From UBA8752 sp049610565 (GTDB lineage: Bacteria; Bacteroidota; Bacteroidia; Flavobacteriales_D; Sanyastnellaceae): DNA of 40,043 nt. This document shows, one piece after another, positions 8,144-17,100 of this stretch. The DNA is taken from NCBI GenBank assembly GCA_049610565.1, contig JBMYZR010000016.1:1-40043 (forward strand), written 5' to 3'. The notes below the pieces were generated by a model, which saw only the letters and a program-made list of their open reading frames with translations, was not told where the DNA came from and did not search any database. A program made the position numbers and the translations under genes. The number at the start of each line of letters is the position of its first letter. The stretch's first letter is position 1.

Positions 8144-8937
8144 TGCGGTTTTCCCGCACGTGGCCTGACCGCAGGCGCAAGGCGGCATGGCGGATGCTGC
8201 AGGGAGCCGGTTGCGTCGTCGTCTGGGGAATGGTGGCCGGTTGTGCTGCAGAGGGCGCGGGTTGCTTGGATGCCCTCGGTGAGCGGAGCGCGGACACCGT
8301 GGCGATCACCGTCCTCCCGGACCGGTTGGAGGTGATGGACCGCGTGGAGGTCCATTGGTGGCCGTCGGATTCGGCCGCCTTGGCGGTCCGTCATGCATGG
8401 CTGGGCACGCTGGACGGACTGTCCATCACCGAGGGCGATGGCGTGTTTCGCATCGAAGACCGGAACACGTGTGGGTGGGTTCGTCGATTGGACGCCGTCC
8501 CGAGGGTGGACTTGCACGGCATCGCACCGTCCGAGGTGTGGCTCGAGTCCCACGCCGACTTCGTGATGGAGTCTGCCTATTCAGAGGGAGATCTGTTTGT
8601 CGAAGGCGATGAGATGTCGGGACACCTCCATCTGCATTTCACGGGGGACAGCCTGAAGTTGCGCCTCCCCAACGGAATCGGCCACGCCTCCGTGGAGGGA
8701 AGTGCCCTTCGCTTTTCGACGTTCCGCTCCGGATTCGGAGACCTCGATGCCACCGGACTGGACGCCGACCGCGTGCTGGCTCATCACGCCGGCGTCGGGG
8801 CGATGCGGCTGCGGCCGGAATCCTACCTCTATCTCGAGCTCAGCGGTGCAGGGCAGGTCCACCTGTATGGCGACAGCGACCAGCGCGACATCGTGATCGG
8901 CCCGGATGCCACCGGGGAGATCATCGACCATCCCTGA
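8140..8937 (+). CDS. Lipoprotein with GIN/DUF2807-like beta-solenoid domain
   Basis: This 265-residue product has an N-terminal basic region, a hydrophobic stretch and a lipobox-like VAGC, so it is probably a lipoprotein. The rest alternates short beta-strands in a pattern like the head domain of DUF2807 (putative auto-transporter adhesin, GIN domain): SAYSEGDLFVEG, HLHLHFTGDSLKLRLPNG, VEGSALRFSTFRSGFGDLDATGLDAD and YLYLELSGAGQVHLYGD. That family is common in Bacteroidota and of unknown biochemical role. ATG 8140 and ATG 8143 are both possible starts, overlapping the mazG stop. No catalytic motif is evident. Confidence 0.6.
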   Translation: MMRFSRTWPDRRRKAAWRMLQGAGCVVVWGMVAGCAAEGAGCLDALGERSADTVAITVLPDRLEVMDRVEVHWWPSDSAALAVRHAWLGTLDGLSITEGDGVFRIEDRNTCGWVRRLDAVPRVDLHGIAPSEVWLESHADFVMESAYSEGDLFVEGDEMSGHLHLHFTGDSLKLRLPNGIGHASVEGSALRFSTFRSGFGDLDATGLDADRVLAHHAGVGAMRLRPESYLYLELSGAGQVHLYGDSDQRDIVIGPDATGEIIDHP

Positions 8938-8940
8938 GGG

Positions 8941-9708
8941 TCAATACCGGAGCTGCTGCTCGACGTCGTTCACGAAGGACGCAACCCATGCGGCGTATTG
9001 GGCGCCGCTCGGGTGCAGCCCGTCCGGCGCCACCCACATCGGATTCCATTGTTGGCTGATTCCGGTGATGTCGTGGTGGGCGATGCCTGCCTGGACCGTC
9101 AGGGTGGAACAGGCCGCATTGAACTGGGCCAACTCCATGGAAATGGTGGGCTGGTTGCCTTGACCGAAGGGCGTGTAGCCGTAGTCCGGAATGCTCACGA
9201 CGAACACGCGGTCTTCCCGACCATCCGCCAAATCCACGGCCCGCTCGAGCAGGGCCTGGAATTCCACTTCGTACGCGTCCAGGGGCAGCCCCTGGTATTG
9301 GTTGTTGACCCCGATGAGCAGGGAGACGAGATCGAAGGTGGCCGTATCGATCTGCTGCGCGTCCATGGCGTTGCTGAGGTTGGCCGTCGTCCAGCCCGTG
9401 GTGGCGAGGATGTGGGCCGGCTCCAGGTGGGTGTCGGGCAGGCGCAGCGCGAGGGAGTCCACGAGTTGATTCGGCCAATCCCCGATGTCGGGCACGCTCT
9501 CCCCGATGGTGTAGCTGTCCCCGAGCGCCAGGTAGCGGACCGTGTCCGGGGCGAGGCCCGTTGGCGCATCCGTCGAGTCGGCCGGAGCGGCCACGGGTTG
9601 GACCGGTGGCAGGGTGGGGTCAGGATTCGGCTCGATGATGCAGGAAGCCAAGCACAGGGCCGCCAGCAGGGCGAAGTGGAGGGTGCGGTGAATCACACCG
9701 ACAATCAA
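8941..9708 (-). CDS. SGNH/GDSL-family esterase lipoprotein
   Basis: The product has a signal ending in the lipobox CLASC and a proline-rich linker, followed by an SGNH hydrolase domain. Block I is YLALGDSYTIGESV with the nucleophile Ser. The Asn block is LLIGVNNQYQG. The C-terminal DGLHPSGAQYAAW supplies the Asp and His of the triad. Such enzymes cleave acyl or acetyl esters, here probably in the periplasm or at the cell surface; the substrate is unknown. No ATG precedes the signal peptide: the start is placed at TTG 9708, which has AGGA eight bases upstream, and GTG 9696 is the alternative. The frame stays open far upstream but there overlaps the transporter gene. It is the last gene of the ffh-folD-ribD run. 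Confidence 0.85.
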   Translation of the reverse strand: MIVGVIHRTLHFALLAALCLASCIIEPNPDPTLPPVQPVAAPADSTDAPTGLAPDTVRYLALGDSYTIGESVPDIGDWPNQLVDSLALRLPDTHLEPAHILATTGWTTANLSNAMDAQQIDTATFDLVSLLIGVNNQYQGLPLDAYEVEFQALLERAVDLADGREDRVFVVSIPDYGYTPFGQGNQPTISMELAQFNAACSTLTVQAGIAHHDITGISQQWNPMWVAPDGLHPSGAQYAAWVASFVNDVEQQLRY

Positions 9709-9719
9709 CGACGAAATCC

Positions 9720-10616
9720 TCAGTTCGGCAGGAGGAGGAGCACGAGTGCGGTCGTGGCCAAACCCCAGCCGAGGATGTTGCGGCCATCGGGGCGCTCTTG
9801 AAAGAAGGCAATGCCGGCTAGGGAGGTGGCGAGGACGATGCCGAGGTTGTTGGACGGGACGATGGCCGACCGGGGGAAGGGCATGCTTTCGTAGGCGGAC
9901 AGGAGGAAGAAGAGGGAGCCCACATTGATGATGCCCAGGATGATCCCGCCGAGGATGGTGGCGCGGCTGAGGACGGGCTTGGCAGAGGGCACGAAGGCCC
10001 AGCGCGACAGCCCGATGACGGCGGCGACCGTGAAGGGGACGGCGGCGAAGGTCAAGCGGTCCGCGTCGCAGGACATGTGCGCCTCGGAGGAGAACCAGCC
10101 AAATCCGAGGTCGATGAGTCCGGAACCGAAGAACACAATGGCGGGCAGGGTCCACGTCACATCGAGCCGGTCATCCGCGGCATCGATGACCGGATCGTCC
10201 GCGCTCCGCCCTGGGCTGCTCGCGAGCCAGACGGCCGGGAAGGCCAAGACCACGGCGGTGGCCTTCTGCCAGGTGAACGGATCGGTCGGGTCGAGCAGCA
10301 TGAACACGCTCATAGGCAACACCATCGACATCTTGGTCGCGATGGCCACCACCCCGAGACCCAGCTGCTGCGTGCACTGCCCGATCTTGTTGAACATGTA
10401 CAGAAACGACAATCCCATGACCACCCCGGCCAAGGAGCTCGGCTCGGGCACGCGGCCCAGCGCATGGGAGGGACCCGCCATCAGGACGGCGAGGGTGCCG
10501 GCGACGATGTAGTTGATGACCACGGCGTCTTCCAGGCGCACGTTGAACCGGGGGAACAGCCGAAAGCAGCTGAACAGGAGGGTCGAGACGACGATGCTGA
10601 GGCCGAGTGCGATCAT
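9720..10616 (-). CDS. DMT-superfamily (EamA-like) membrane transporter
   Basis: A 298-residue protein with about ten hydrophobic segments in two halves, the layout of drug/metabolite transporters. Recognisable pieces are the N-terminal ALGLSIVVSTLLFSCFRLF, GVVMGLSFLYMFNKIGQ and the C-terminal PSNNLGIVLATSLAGIAFFQERP, which resembles the end of EamA repeats. The ATG at 10616 overlaps the ribD stop (ATGA), so this start is preferred over ATG 10649 further upstream. The substrate cannot be read from sequence. Its position behind ribD makes a flavin- or pterin-related solute conceivable, but that is only a guess from neighbours. Confidence 0.8.
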   Translation of the reverse strand: MIALGLSIVVSTLLFSCFRLFPRFNVRLEDAVVINYIVAGTLAVLMAGPSHALGRVPEPSSLAGVVMGLSFLYMFNKIGQCTQQLGLGVVAIATKMSMVLPMSVFMLLDPTDPFTWQKATAVVLAFPAVWLASSPGRSADDPVIDAADDRLDVTWTLPAIVFFGSGLIDLGFGWFSSEAHMSCDADRLTFAAVPFTVAAVIGLSRWAFVPSAKPVLSRATILGGIILGIINVGSLFFLLSAYESMPFPRSAIVPSNNLGIVLATSLAGIAFFQERPDGRNILGWGLATTALVLLLLPN

Positions 10617-11728
10617 GGAAAGGCGACCGAGAGGGTGGGGGGCGGACACGTCCCGGCCCAGCGGGCGCTGTCCGGGTGGACGCGGTACTCGACACGGTCC
10701 GTTCCGAACGGGTGCATCCCCCGTATGGGTGCACCCTTCGCGGCTGGCCAGTCGGGCGCCTTCAGGCCATCTCCCAGGTGCTCGGCAGAGCGGCAGATCC
10801 TCAATTCGTCCCAGAAGCCTCCTTCGATGAACCGTCGGAGGGTGTCGGCACCCCCCTCCACGAGCACGGACCGGATGTCCCGTTGGTGAAGGGCCTCGAG
10901 CATGGCGGGGATGGCTCCTTCCGGGGTAGCCGGCAACCGGTCCACGGTCGGGGGCAGGCCATCCGGGCCACCCAACACGAGTGTGTTGCCGGGCGCTTGG
11001 TAGACCTGGGCTTGGGATGACGTGCGCCCACTGGGGTCGAGCACCACACGAAGCGGCGATGGGCCCTGTGCATTTCGAACATCCAGCCGGGGGTCATCGG
11101 TGGCCACGGTGCCAGCGCCGACCAGAATGGCCCCTTCCTCCGCGCGCCATTGGTGCGTCAATCGGCGCAGGGCAGGCGAGGTGATGGCCTTGCTGCCCGT
11201 TTCTCCGGGAGCCCGAGGCGGGTCCATGAACCCATCGGCACTGACGGCGCATTTGAGCACGACCCAGGGCCGGCCGCGCTCCATGGCGCTGAGGAATCGG
11301 CGGTTGAGCCAACGGCCTTCCGCAAACGCGTCCAGAACGGCGACCTCGATGCCCACGTCGCGCATGCGCTCGATGCCCTGCCCGGACACCTTGGGGTTGG
11401 GGTCGACCATGCCGACCACGCACCGGACGATGCCCGACGCGATGAGCGCATCCGAACAGGGTGGAGTGCGGCCATGGTGGCTGCAGGGTTCAAGCGTCAC
11501 ATAGGCTGTGGCGCCGCGGGCGTCGTGTTTGCTGGGGAGTGCTTGCAAGGCAGCCGCCTCGGCATGGGGGCCACCGACGGCGGCATGCCAACCCGAAGAG
11601 AGCATGCGGCCATCGCGGACCAGGACACAGCCCACGCGCGGGTTGGGCGCCGTGCCGATGACACCGCGACGGGCGAGTGCCAGGGCCGTGGCCATCCATT
11701 CCCGGTCCCGGGGGGTGACCTCGGCCAT
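10613..11728 (-). CDS. ribD: RibD, bifunctional riboflavin biosynthesis deaminase/reductase
   Basis: RibD deaminates and then reduces the pyrimidine intermediate of riboflavin synthesis. The 371-residue protein begins at ATG 11728, two bases after folD. The deaminase domain has GTAPNPRVGCVLV, the zinc/catalytic HAE (His55, Glu57) and PCSHHGRTPPC (Cys82, Cys91). The reductase domain has VLKCAVSADGFM, ILVGAGTVATDDPRLDVR and SVLVEGGADTLRRFI. The frame is open upstream beyond 12058, but that part is antisense-like shadow over folD. Riboflavin supplies the FMN and FAD used by Na+-NQR and ApbE, although the genes are not adjacent. Confidence 0.95.
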   Translation of the reverse strand: MAEVTPRDREWMATALALARRGVIGTAPNPRVGCVLVRDGRMLSSGWHAAVGGPHAEAAALQALPSKHDARGATAYVTLEPCSHHGRTPPCSDALIASGIVRCVVGMVDPNPKVSGQGIERMRDVGIEVAVLDAFAEGRWLNRRFLSAMERGRPWVVLKCAVSADGFMDPPRAPGETGSKAITSPALRRLTHQWRAEEGAILVGAGTVATDDPRLDVRNAQGPSPLRVVLDPSGRTSSQAQVYQAPGNTLVLGGPDGLPPTVDRLPATPEGAIPAMLEALHQRDIRSVLVEGGADTLRRFIEGGFWDELRICRSAEHLGDGLKAPDWPAAKGAPIRGMHPFGTDRVEYRVHPDSARWAGTCPPPTLSVAFP

Positions 11729-11730
11729 GG

Positions 11731-12636
11731 TCAGGCGGAGTGCTTGGCCCGGGCGGCCGTGAGGGTGTTGCGGAGCAGGCTCACGATGGTCATGGGGCCG
11801 ACGCCTCCCGGAACGGGGGTGATCCAGCTGCACTTGGGTGCCACATCCGCATAGTGGACGTCGCCTTTGAGGCGGTAGCCGCGCTTCGCAGTCGGGTCTT
11901 CGACCCGGGTGATCCCCACGTCGATGACCACCGCGCCTTCCTTGACCATGTCGGCCGTGACCATCTCCGGGCGGCCCACGGCGGCCACGAGAATGTCGGC
12001 TTCGAGACAATGCAAGCGAAGGTCGCGGGTTCGGCTGTGGCACAGGGTCACCGTGCAATTGCCGGGTTGTCCGGAACGGCTCAGCAGCAGGGACATGGGG
12101 GTGCCGACGATGCTGGACCGGCCGATGACCACGGCGTGCTTGCCTTCGGTCTCGATGCCGGACCGTTCGAGCATCGTCATGATGCCCGCCGGCGTGGCGG
12201 GGACGAAGCCCGGCAGGCCCAGGGCGAGGTTGCCCATGTTGACCGGGTGGAAGCCGTCGACGTCCTTGGCCGGATCGACGGCCTCGATGACCGCCTGCGC
12301 ATCGAGGTGGTCGGGGAGGGGCAGCTGGACGATGAAGCCGTCGATGGACGGGTCGTCATTGAGGCTGTGGACAATGCCGATCAGCTCCTCCTGTGTGATG
12401 TCGGCGGGACGCTGGATGAGCGTGCTCTCGAATCCCACCTTGGCGCAGCTCCGGACCTTGTGGTCCACATAGGTGCGGCTGGCACCGTCCTCTCCCACGA
12501 GCACGGCGGCCAGGTGGGGCGCCGGGTGGCCAGCGGCCACCCACTCCCGAACCTCCACCGCAATTTCCTCCTTGATGGACTCGGACAGGCCCTTGCCGTC
12601 GAGAATCTGCGTGTTGTCCATGGTCAATCCGGTCAT
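11731..12636 (-). CDS. folD: FolD, methylenetetrahydrofolate dehydrogenase/cyclohydrolase
   Basis: FolD interconverts 5,10-methylene- and 10-formyl-tetrahydrofolate in the cytoplasm, using NADP. The 301-residue product has Tyr56 and the catalytic Lys60 in YVDHKVRSCAKVGFES, then VQLPLPDHLD, KDVDGFHPVNMG, the nucleotide-binding VVIGRSSIVGTPMSLLL, VTLCHSRT and the C-terminal PVPGGVGPMTIVSLLRNT. Length is normal. ATG 12636 overlaps the ffh stop (ATGA) and is taken as the start; ATG 12621 also fits the family N-terminus. Confidence 0.96.
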   Translation of the reverse strand: MTGLTMDNTQILDGKGLSESIKEEIAVEVREWVAAGHPAPHLAAVLVGEDGASRTYVDHKVRSCAKVGFESTLIQRPADITQEELIGIVHSLNDDPSIDGFIVQLPLPDHLDAQAVIEAVDPAKDVDGFHPVNMGNLALGLPGFVPATPAGIMTMLERSGIETEGKHAVVIGRSSIVGTPMSLLLSRSGQPGNCTVTLCHSRTRDLRLHCLEADILVAAVGRPEMVTADMVKEGAVVIDVGITRVEDPTAKRGYRLKGDVHYADVAPKCSWITPVPGGVGPMTIVSLLRNTLTAARAKHSA

Positions 12637-13994
12637 CGGGGCATCCGCATTCCGCCGGGCATGGCGCCACGCCCCATCATGCCGCCGAGTCCGCGACGCC
12701 GACCTCCGCCGGCGTTCATCATTTTCATCATCTTCTTCATCTCCCCGAACTGCTTCAGCAATTGGTTCACCTCCTGCACCGAGGTGCCACTGCCCTTGGC
12801 GATGCGGGTCTTCCGGCTGCCATTCAGCTTGTCCGGATGTTGACGCTCATCGGGCGTCATGGAGCGGATGATGGCCTCGATGTGCTTGAAGGCATCGTCG
12901 TCGATGTCGACCCCGCGGAGCGCCTTGCCCATGCCTGGCACCATGGCGAGGAGGTCCTTGACGTTGCCCATCTTCTTGATTTGCTGAACCTGCTCGAGGA
13001 AGTCTTCAAAGTCGAAGCTGTTCTTCCGGATCTTCTTCTCGAGCTTCTTGGCCTGCGCCTCGTCGAATTGTTCCTGGGCCTTTTCGACGAGGGTCACGAC
13101 ATCGCCCATGCCGAGGATGCGCTGGGCCATCCGGTCGGGGTGGAAAGGCTCGAGTGCGTCCGGCTTCTCTCCGGTTCCCACGAACTTGATCGGCTTGCCG
13201 GTCTCTTCCCGGATGGAGAGGGCTGCACCACCGCGGGTGTCGCCGTCCATCTTGGTGAGGATGACCCCGTCAAAGGCGATGCGGTCGTGGAAGGCCTGGG
13301 CCGTGCGCACGGCATCCTGTCCGGTCATGGCGTCGACCACGAACAGGGTTTCGCTCGGTTGGACGGCGTCCTTGATGCGCGCGATCTCGTCCATCATGGC
13401 CTCGTCCACAGCGAGGCGGCCCGCCGTGTCGATGATGACGACATCGTTGCCGTGACTGCGGGCATGCCGCAGGGCGGCCTCGGCAATGGCCACGGGGTCC
13501 TTCTCCTCGCGTTGGGTGAAGACATCCGCACCGACCCGTTTGCCCATCACCTCGAGCTGGTCGATGGCGGCAGGGCGGTACACGTCACAGGCGACCAGCA
13601 GGGGGCGCTTGCCGTGCTTCGATTTGAGGTGCAGGGCGAGCTTGGAGGTGTGCGTGGTCTTTCCGCTCCCCTGAAGGCCACTCATCAGAATGACGCCTGG
13701 CTTGCCTTTGAGGTTCAGGCCAGCGTGTTGTCCGCCCATGAAGGTGGCGAGCTCCTCCTGCGTGATCTTGACGAGAAGCTGTCCCGGACGGACCGAAGAG
13801 AGGACCTCCTGGCCAATGGCCTTGTCCTTCACCTGGTTGGCGAAGCGTTTCGCCACGCTGTAGTTCACGTCCGCGTCCACGAGGGCCCGGCGGATTTCCT
13901 TGGTGGTTTCGGCAATGTTGGCTTCGGTGATGGTGGACTCTCCCTTGATGCGCTGGAAGGCCTTTTCGAAGCGGTCGCTGAGGTTCTCGAACAT
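12633..13994 (-). CDS. ffh: Ffh, signal recognition particle GTPase
   Basis: Ffh binds signal sequences emerging from the ribosome and, with SRP RNA and FtsY, targets membrane proteins. The 453-residue protein starts at ATG 13994 (MFENLSDRFEKAF), the usual family N-terminus, although the frame is open to 14054. It has the NG domain with GLQGSGKTT (106-114), DTAGRLAVDE and TKMDGDTRGG. The methionine-rich M domain follows, with GSGTSVQEVNQLL and a C-terminal run of Met, Lys and Gly. It leads the run ffh-folD-ribD-transporter-esterase; no SRP RNA gene is seen nearby. Confidence 0.97.
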   Translation of the reverse strand: MFENLSDRFEKAFQRIKGESTITEANIAETTKEIRRALVDADVNYSVAKRFANQVKDKAIGQEVLSSVRPGQLLVKITQEELATFMGGQHAGLNLKGKPGVILMSGLQGSGKTTHTSKLALHLKSKHGKRPLLVACDVYRPAAIDQLEVMGKRVGADVFTQREEKDPVAIAEAALRHARSHGNDVVIIDTAGRLAVDEAMMDEIARIKDAVQPSETLFVVDAMTGQDAVRTAQAFHDRIAFDGVILTKMDGDTRGGAALSIREETGKPIKFVGTGEKPDALEPFHPDRMAQRILGMGDVVTLVEKAQEQFDEAQAKKLEKKIRKNSFDFEDFLEQVQQIKKMGNVKDLLAMVPGMGKALRGVDIDDDAFKHIEAIIRSMTPDERQHPDKLNGSRKTRIAKGSGTSVQEVNQLLKQFGEMKKMMKMMNAGGGRRRGLGGMMGRGAMPGGMRMPR

Positions 13995-14002
13995 GGGGAC
14001 GG

Positions 14003-14010
14003 CAAAGGTA
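14003..14010 (-). promoter_or_regulatory. -7 promoter box TACCTTTG for ffh
   Basis: An exact TAnnTTTG match eight bases before the ffh ATG at 13994. The leader would be at most a few bases. It would drive the whole minus-strand run down to 8941. Confidence 0.55.
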
Positions 14011-14113
14011 ATCCGGGGAAATGCGAGCCGTCCGCGCTGTCTGTAAACGGCCAAAATGACGATGAAATAGAAAAAAACTTAGACGAAACTGCATAAGTAT
14101 TGGATTAATGAGC

Positions 14114-14121
14114 TATCTTAG
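14114..14121 (+). promoter_or_regulatory. Possible -7 box TATCTTAG for the giant repeat-protein gene
   Basis: The 141-bp gap 13995-14135 holds an A/T-rich island (about 14050-14125) unlike the GC-rich surroundings. TATCTTAG differs from TAnnTTTG at one base and lies 14 bases before ATG 14136 and 20 before ATG 14142. A TTG at 14100-14102 is too close to be a normal -33 element. Confidence 0.4.
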
Positions 14122-14135
14122 ATGCGCTTAACTGC

Positions 14136-17100
14136 ATGAACATGCGCTTTCAACTGTACTCCCTCGCTTGTTTGCTGGTGTCCTTCCTGGGCACGGCAAC
14201 TGCTCAGAATGCATGCTTCCAGACCTCTGGAGACATCGCAGGATTCTCGCTCTCGGTGGAGACCGTGGCCACCGACGTCCTCGGTGGTCAGACGACCTAC
14301 CGGGTGTACCTCTCCACACCGTCCACGGATGACTTCGTGTCGGCTGTGATTGGTGATGCGACGGATCCCTTGTTCCTCAACACGACCACGGATTTCTACC
14401 AGCATCCCATTGGTGGAAACATGGCGCAAGCCGTCAACCCCGCGTTCCTGGAGATGCCCTCATTGAGTGACATCGTCTACGACACGTGGTTGACGATCGG
14501 CATTGATCAGGCGCCCGACCTCAGTGCGGGAGAGACCGACGTCGCCATCCTCGTGGACCCGAACATCCCGTCGTGGGAAATCGACTTCGCGTCGGGGGGC
14601 AACCTGGACATCAGTTCACCCATCGGTGGCGGTTGGTACATCCTGCCGAGCAGCGCCAACGGCATTTCCGGAGACGACCAGAAAGTCCTCATCGCCCAAG
14701 CCACCACGGACGGCGACCTGAGCGGGCAGTTCTTCATCCAGATTTTCCCCAACGGCGACCAGTCCCAGTTGATCGAGAACACGTTCTCGTTTGCGGCCAG
14801 CGCCTGCGGCACGCCCGGTTGCACCGACGCTACCGCGTGCAATTACGACGACCAGGCCACCGTGGACGACGGGTCCTGCCAGCAGCTCGATGCATGTGGA
14901 GTCTGCGGCGGCAATGGCATTCCTGAGGGGGATTGCGATTGTGCAGGCAACCAGTTGGACGAATGCGGAGTGTGCGGCGGCAACGGAATCCCGGCCGGCG
15001 ACTGCGACTGCAATGGCAATCAGCTCGACGAATGCGGTGTGTGCGGTGGAAACGGCATTCCCGCCGGCGACTGTGACTGCAACGGGAACCAGCTCGACGC
15101 CCTCGGCGTGTGCGGGGGAACCTGCACGGCAGACGCCGACGGCGATGGCACCTGTGACGATCAGGACGATTGCGTGGGCGCCCTGGACGCATGCGGTGTG
15201 TGCAACGGCCCCGGTGCCGTTCTTGACTGCGGTTGTTCCGGCATCCCTGCCGGCGACTGCGACTGCGACGGCAACCAGCTTGACGCCCTCGGCGTGTGTG
15301 GCGGAACCTGCAGTGCTGACGCTGATGCGGATGGCATTTGCGACGATGTGGACGATTGTGTGGGCGCCCTGGACGCGTGCGGTGTGTGCAACGGCCCCGG
15401 TGCCGTTCTCGACTGCGGGTGTTCCGGCATTCCGGCCGGCGACTGCGACTGCAATGGCAACCAACTCGACGCATTGAATGTCTGTGGTGGCGATTGCGCC
15501 GCCGATGTGGACAGCGACGGCGTGTGCGACGTGGACGAAATCCTCGGCTGCACCGACCAGACGGCCTGCAACTTCAACGCGTCTGCCACGGAGGCCGACA
15601 ATGCGAGCTGCACGTACCCGGCCAATGAGCACGTCGATTGTGCCGGCAACTGCCTCGCCGACACCGACAGCGATGGCATCTGCGACAGCCAGGAAGTGCC
15701 GGGCTGCACCGACGCCACCGCGTGCAATTACAGCACCGGCGCAACCGATGACAACGGTTCCTGCACGTACTGCTGTGCCGACGTCACCTCCAGCGATGCG
15801 GATTACGCCCTCGTCCAGGAGATCGTGGCCGTCGACGGCATCCCCGGCATGACGACCTACCGCTACTACATCACGACGCCCAACGCGACCGATGTCGTGA
15901 GTGCCGTGAGCGGCGATTCCGAGGCACCCACGAGCCTCAGCACGACCGGAACGTTCTATCAGGACGACCTGGGCGGCTTGTTCCCCAACACCATCAACCC
16001 GGTGCTCTTCGAGACGTTCCCGTCCCTCGAGTACGACAGCTGGCTGACCATCGGCATCGACCAGCAGCCCGACCTGTCCGCTGGCGAGGCCAGTGTGGGA
16101 CTGGCTGAGGCGCCCGGCGAAAGCTGGTCCGCTGGATTCGAAGCTGGTCAGAACTTCGCCATCGATGGATTCTTCGGTGGAGCCTGGTACGTGACCAGCG
16201 ACAACACCAACGGGGTGGCCGGAGACGACCAGCGTGTCCTCCTCGCCCAGCTCACCACGGACGGTGAGCCGAGCGGCCAATTCTACGTGCAGGTGTTCCC
16301 CAATGGCGAGGCCGAGGGCCTCGGTGACCTGGTGATGCTCACCTTCGGTCCCCATGTGGACACCACGGCGCCCACGTTTGTGGACTTCCCGGCAGACTTG
16401 ACCCTCGGCTGCGAGGACGAGCTCCCCAGCACGGACGTTACGGCGGAAGACGGATGTTCCGACTTCACCATTGCCCTCGAGGAGACCACCTCCGGTGACG
16501 CGTGCACCACGGTGATCACGCGGACCTACACCGTGACCGACGCCGCGGGCAATGCCACCACGGCGGCCTGGACCTTGACCGTCATTGACGACGACGCCCC
16601 GGTGTTCGAGACGCCCGCCAACCTGACGGTCGGATGCGGCTCGGACCTCAGCCCGGCTTCAACGGGTGACGTGACCGTCGCCGAGGATTGCGACGACTAC
16701 ACGGTGACTTACAACGACGCCCAGCTCTTCAACATGGACCCCTGCGTGGGCGAGAACATCGCCCGCACGTGGCGCGTGGCAGACGCCTGCGGCAATGAGT
16801 CCGTCGGCATCCAAGTGATCACCGTGTCCGACCTCGCTGCGCCGACCATCACTTCCGCCCCGGCGGACACCACCGTGTCGTGCGACGCCACCCTCCCGAC
16901 CTCCACCATCGAGGCGACGGACGATTGCGGCGACGTGACCATCACGATGACCGAGGAAACCCAGGAAGGCGAATGCGCAGGGGAATCCACCCTGGTCCGC
17001 ACCTTCACTGCGGCCGACCCCTGTGGCAACACCACCCAGCATGTCCAGACCATTCAGGTTGTCGACACGGTGGCCCCGGTGTTCACGAGCGTGCCTGCCG

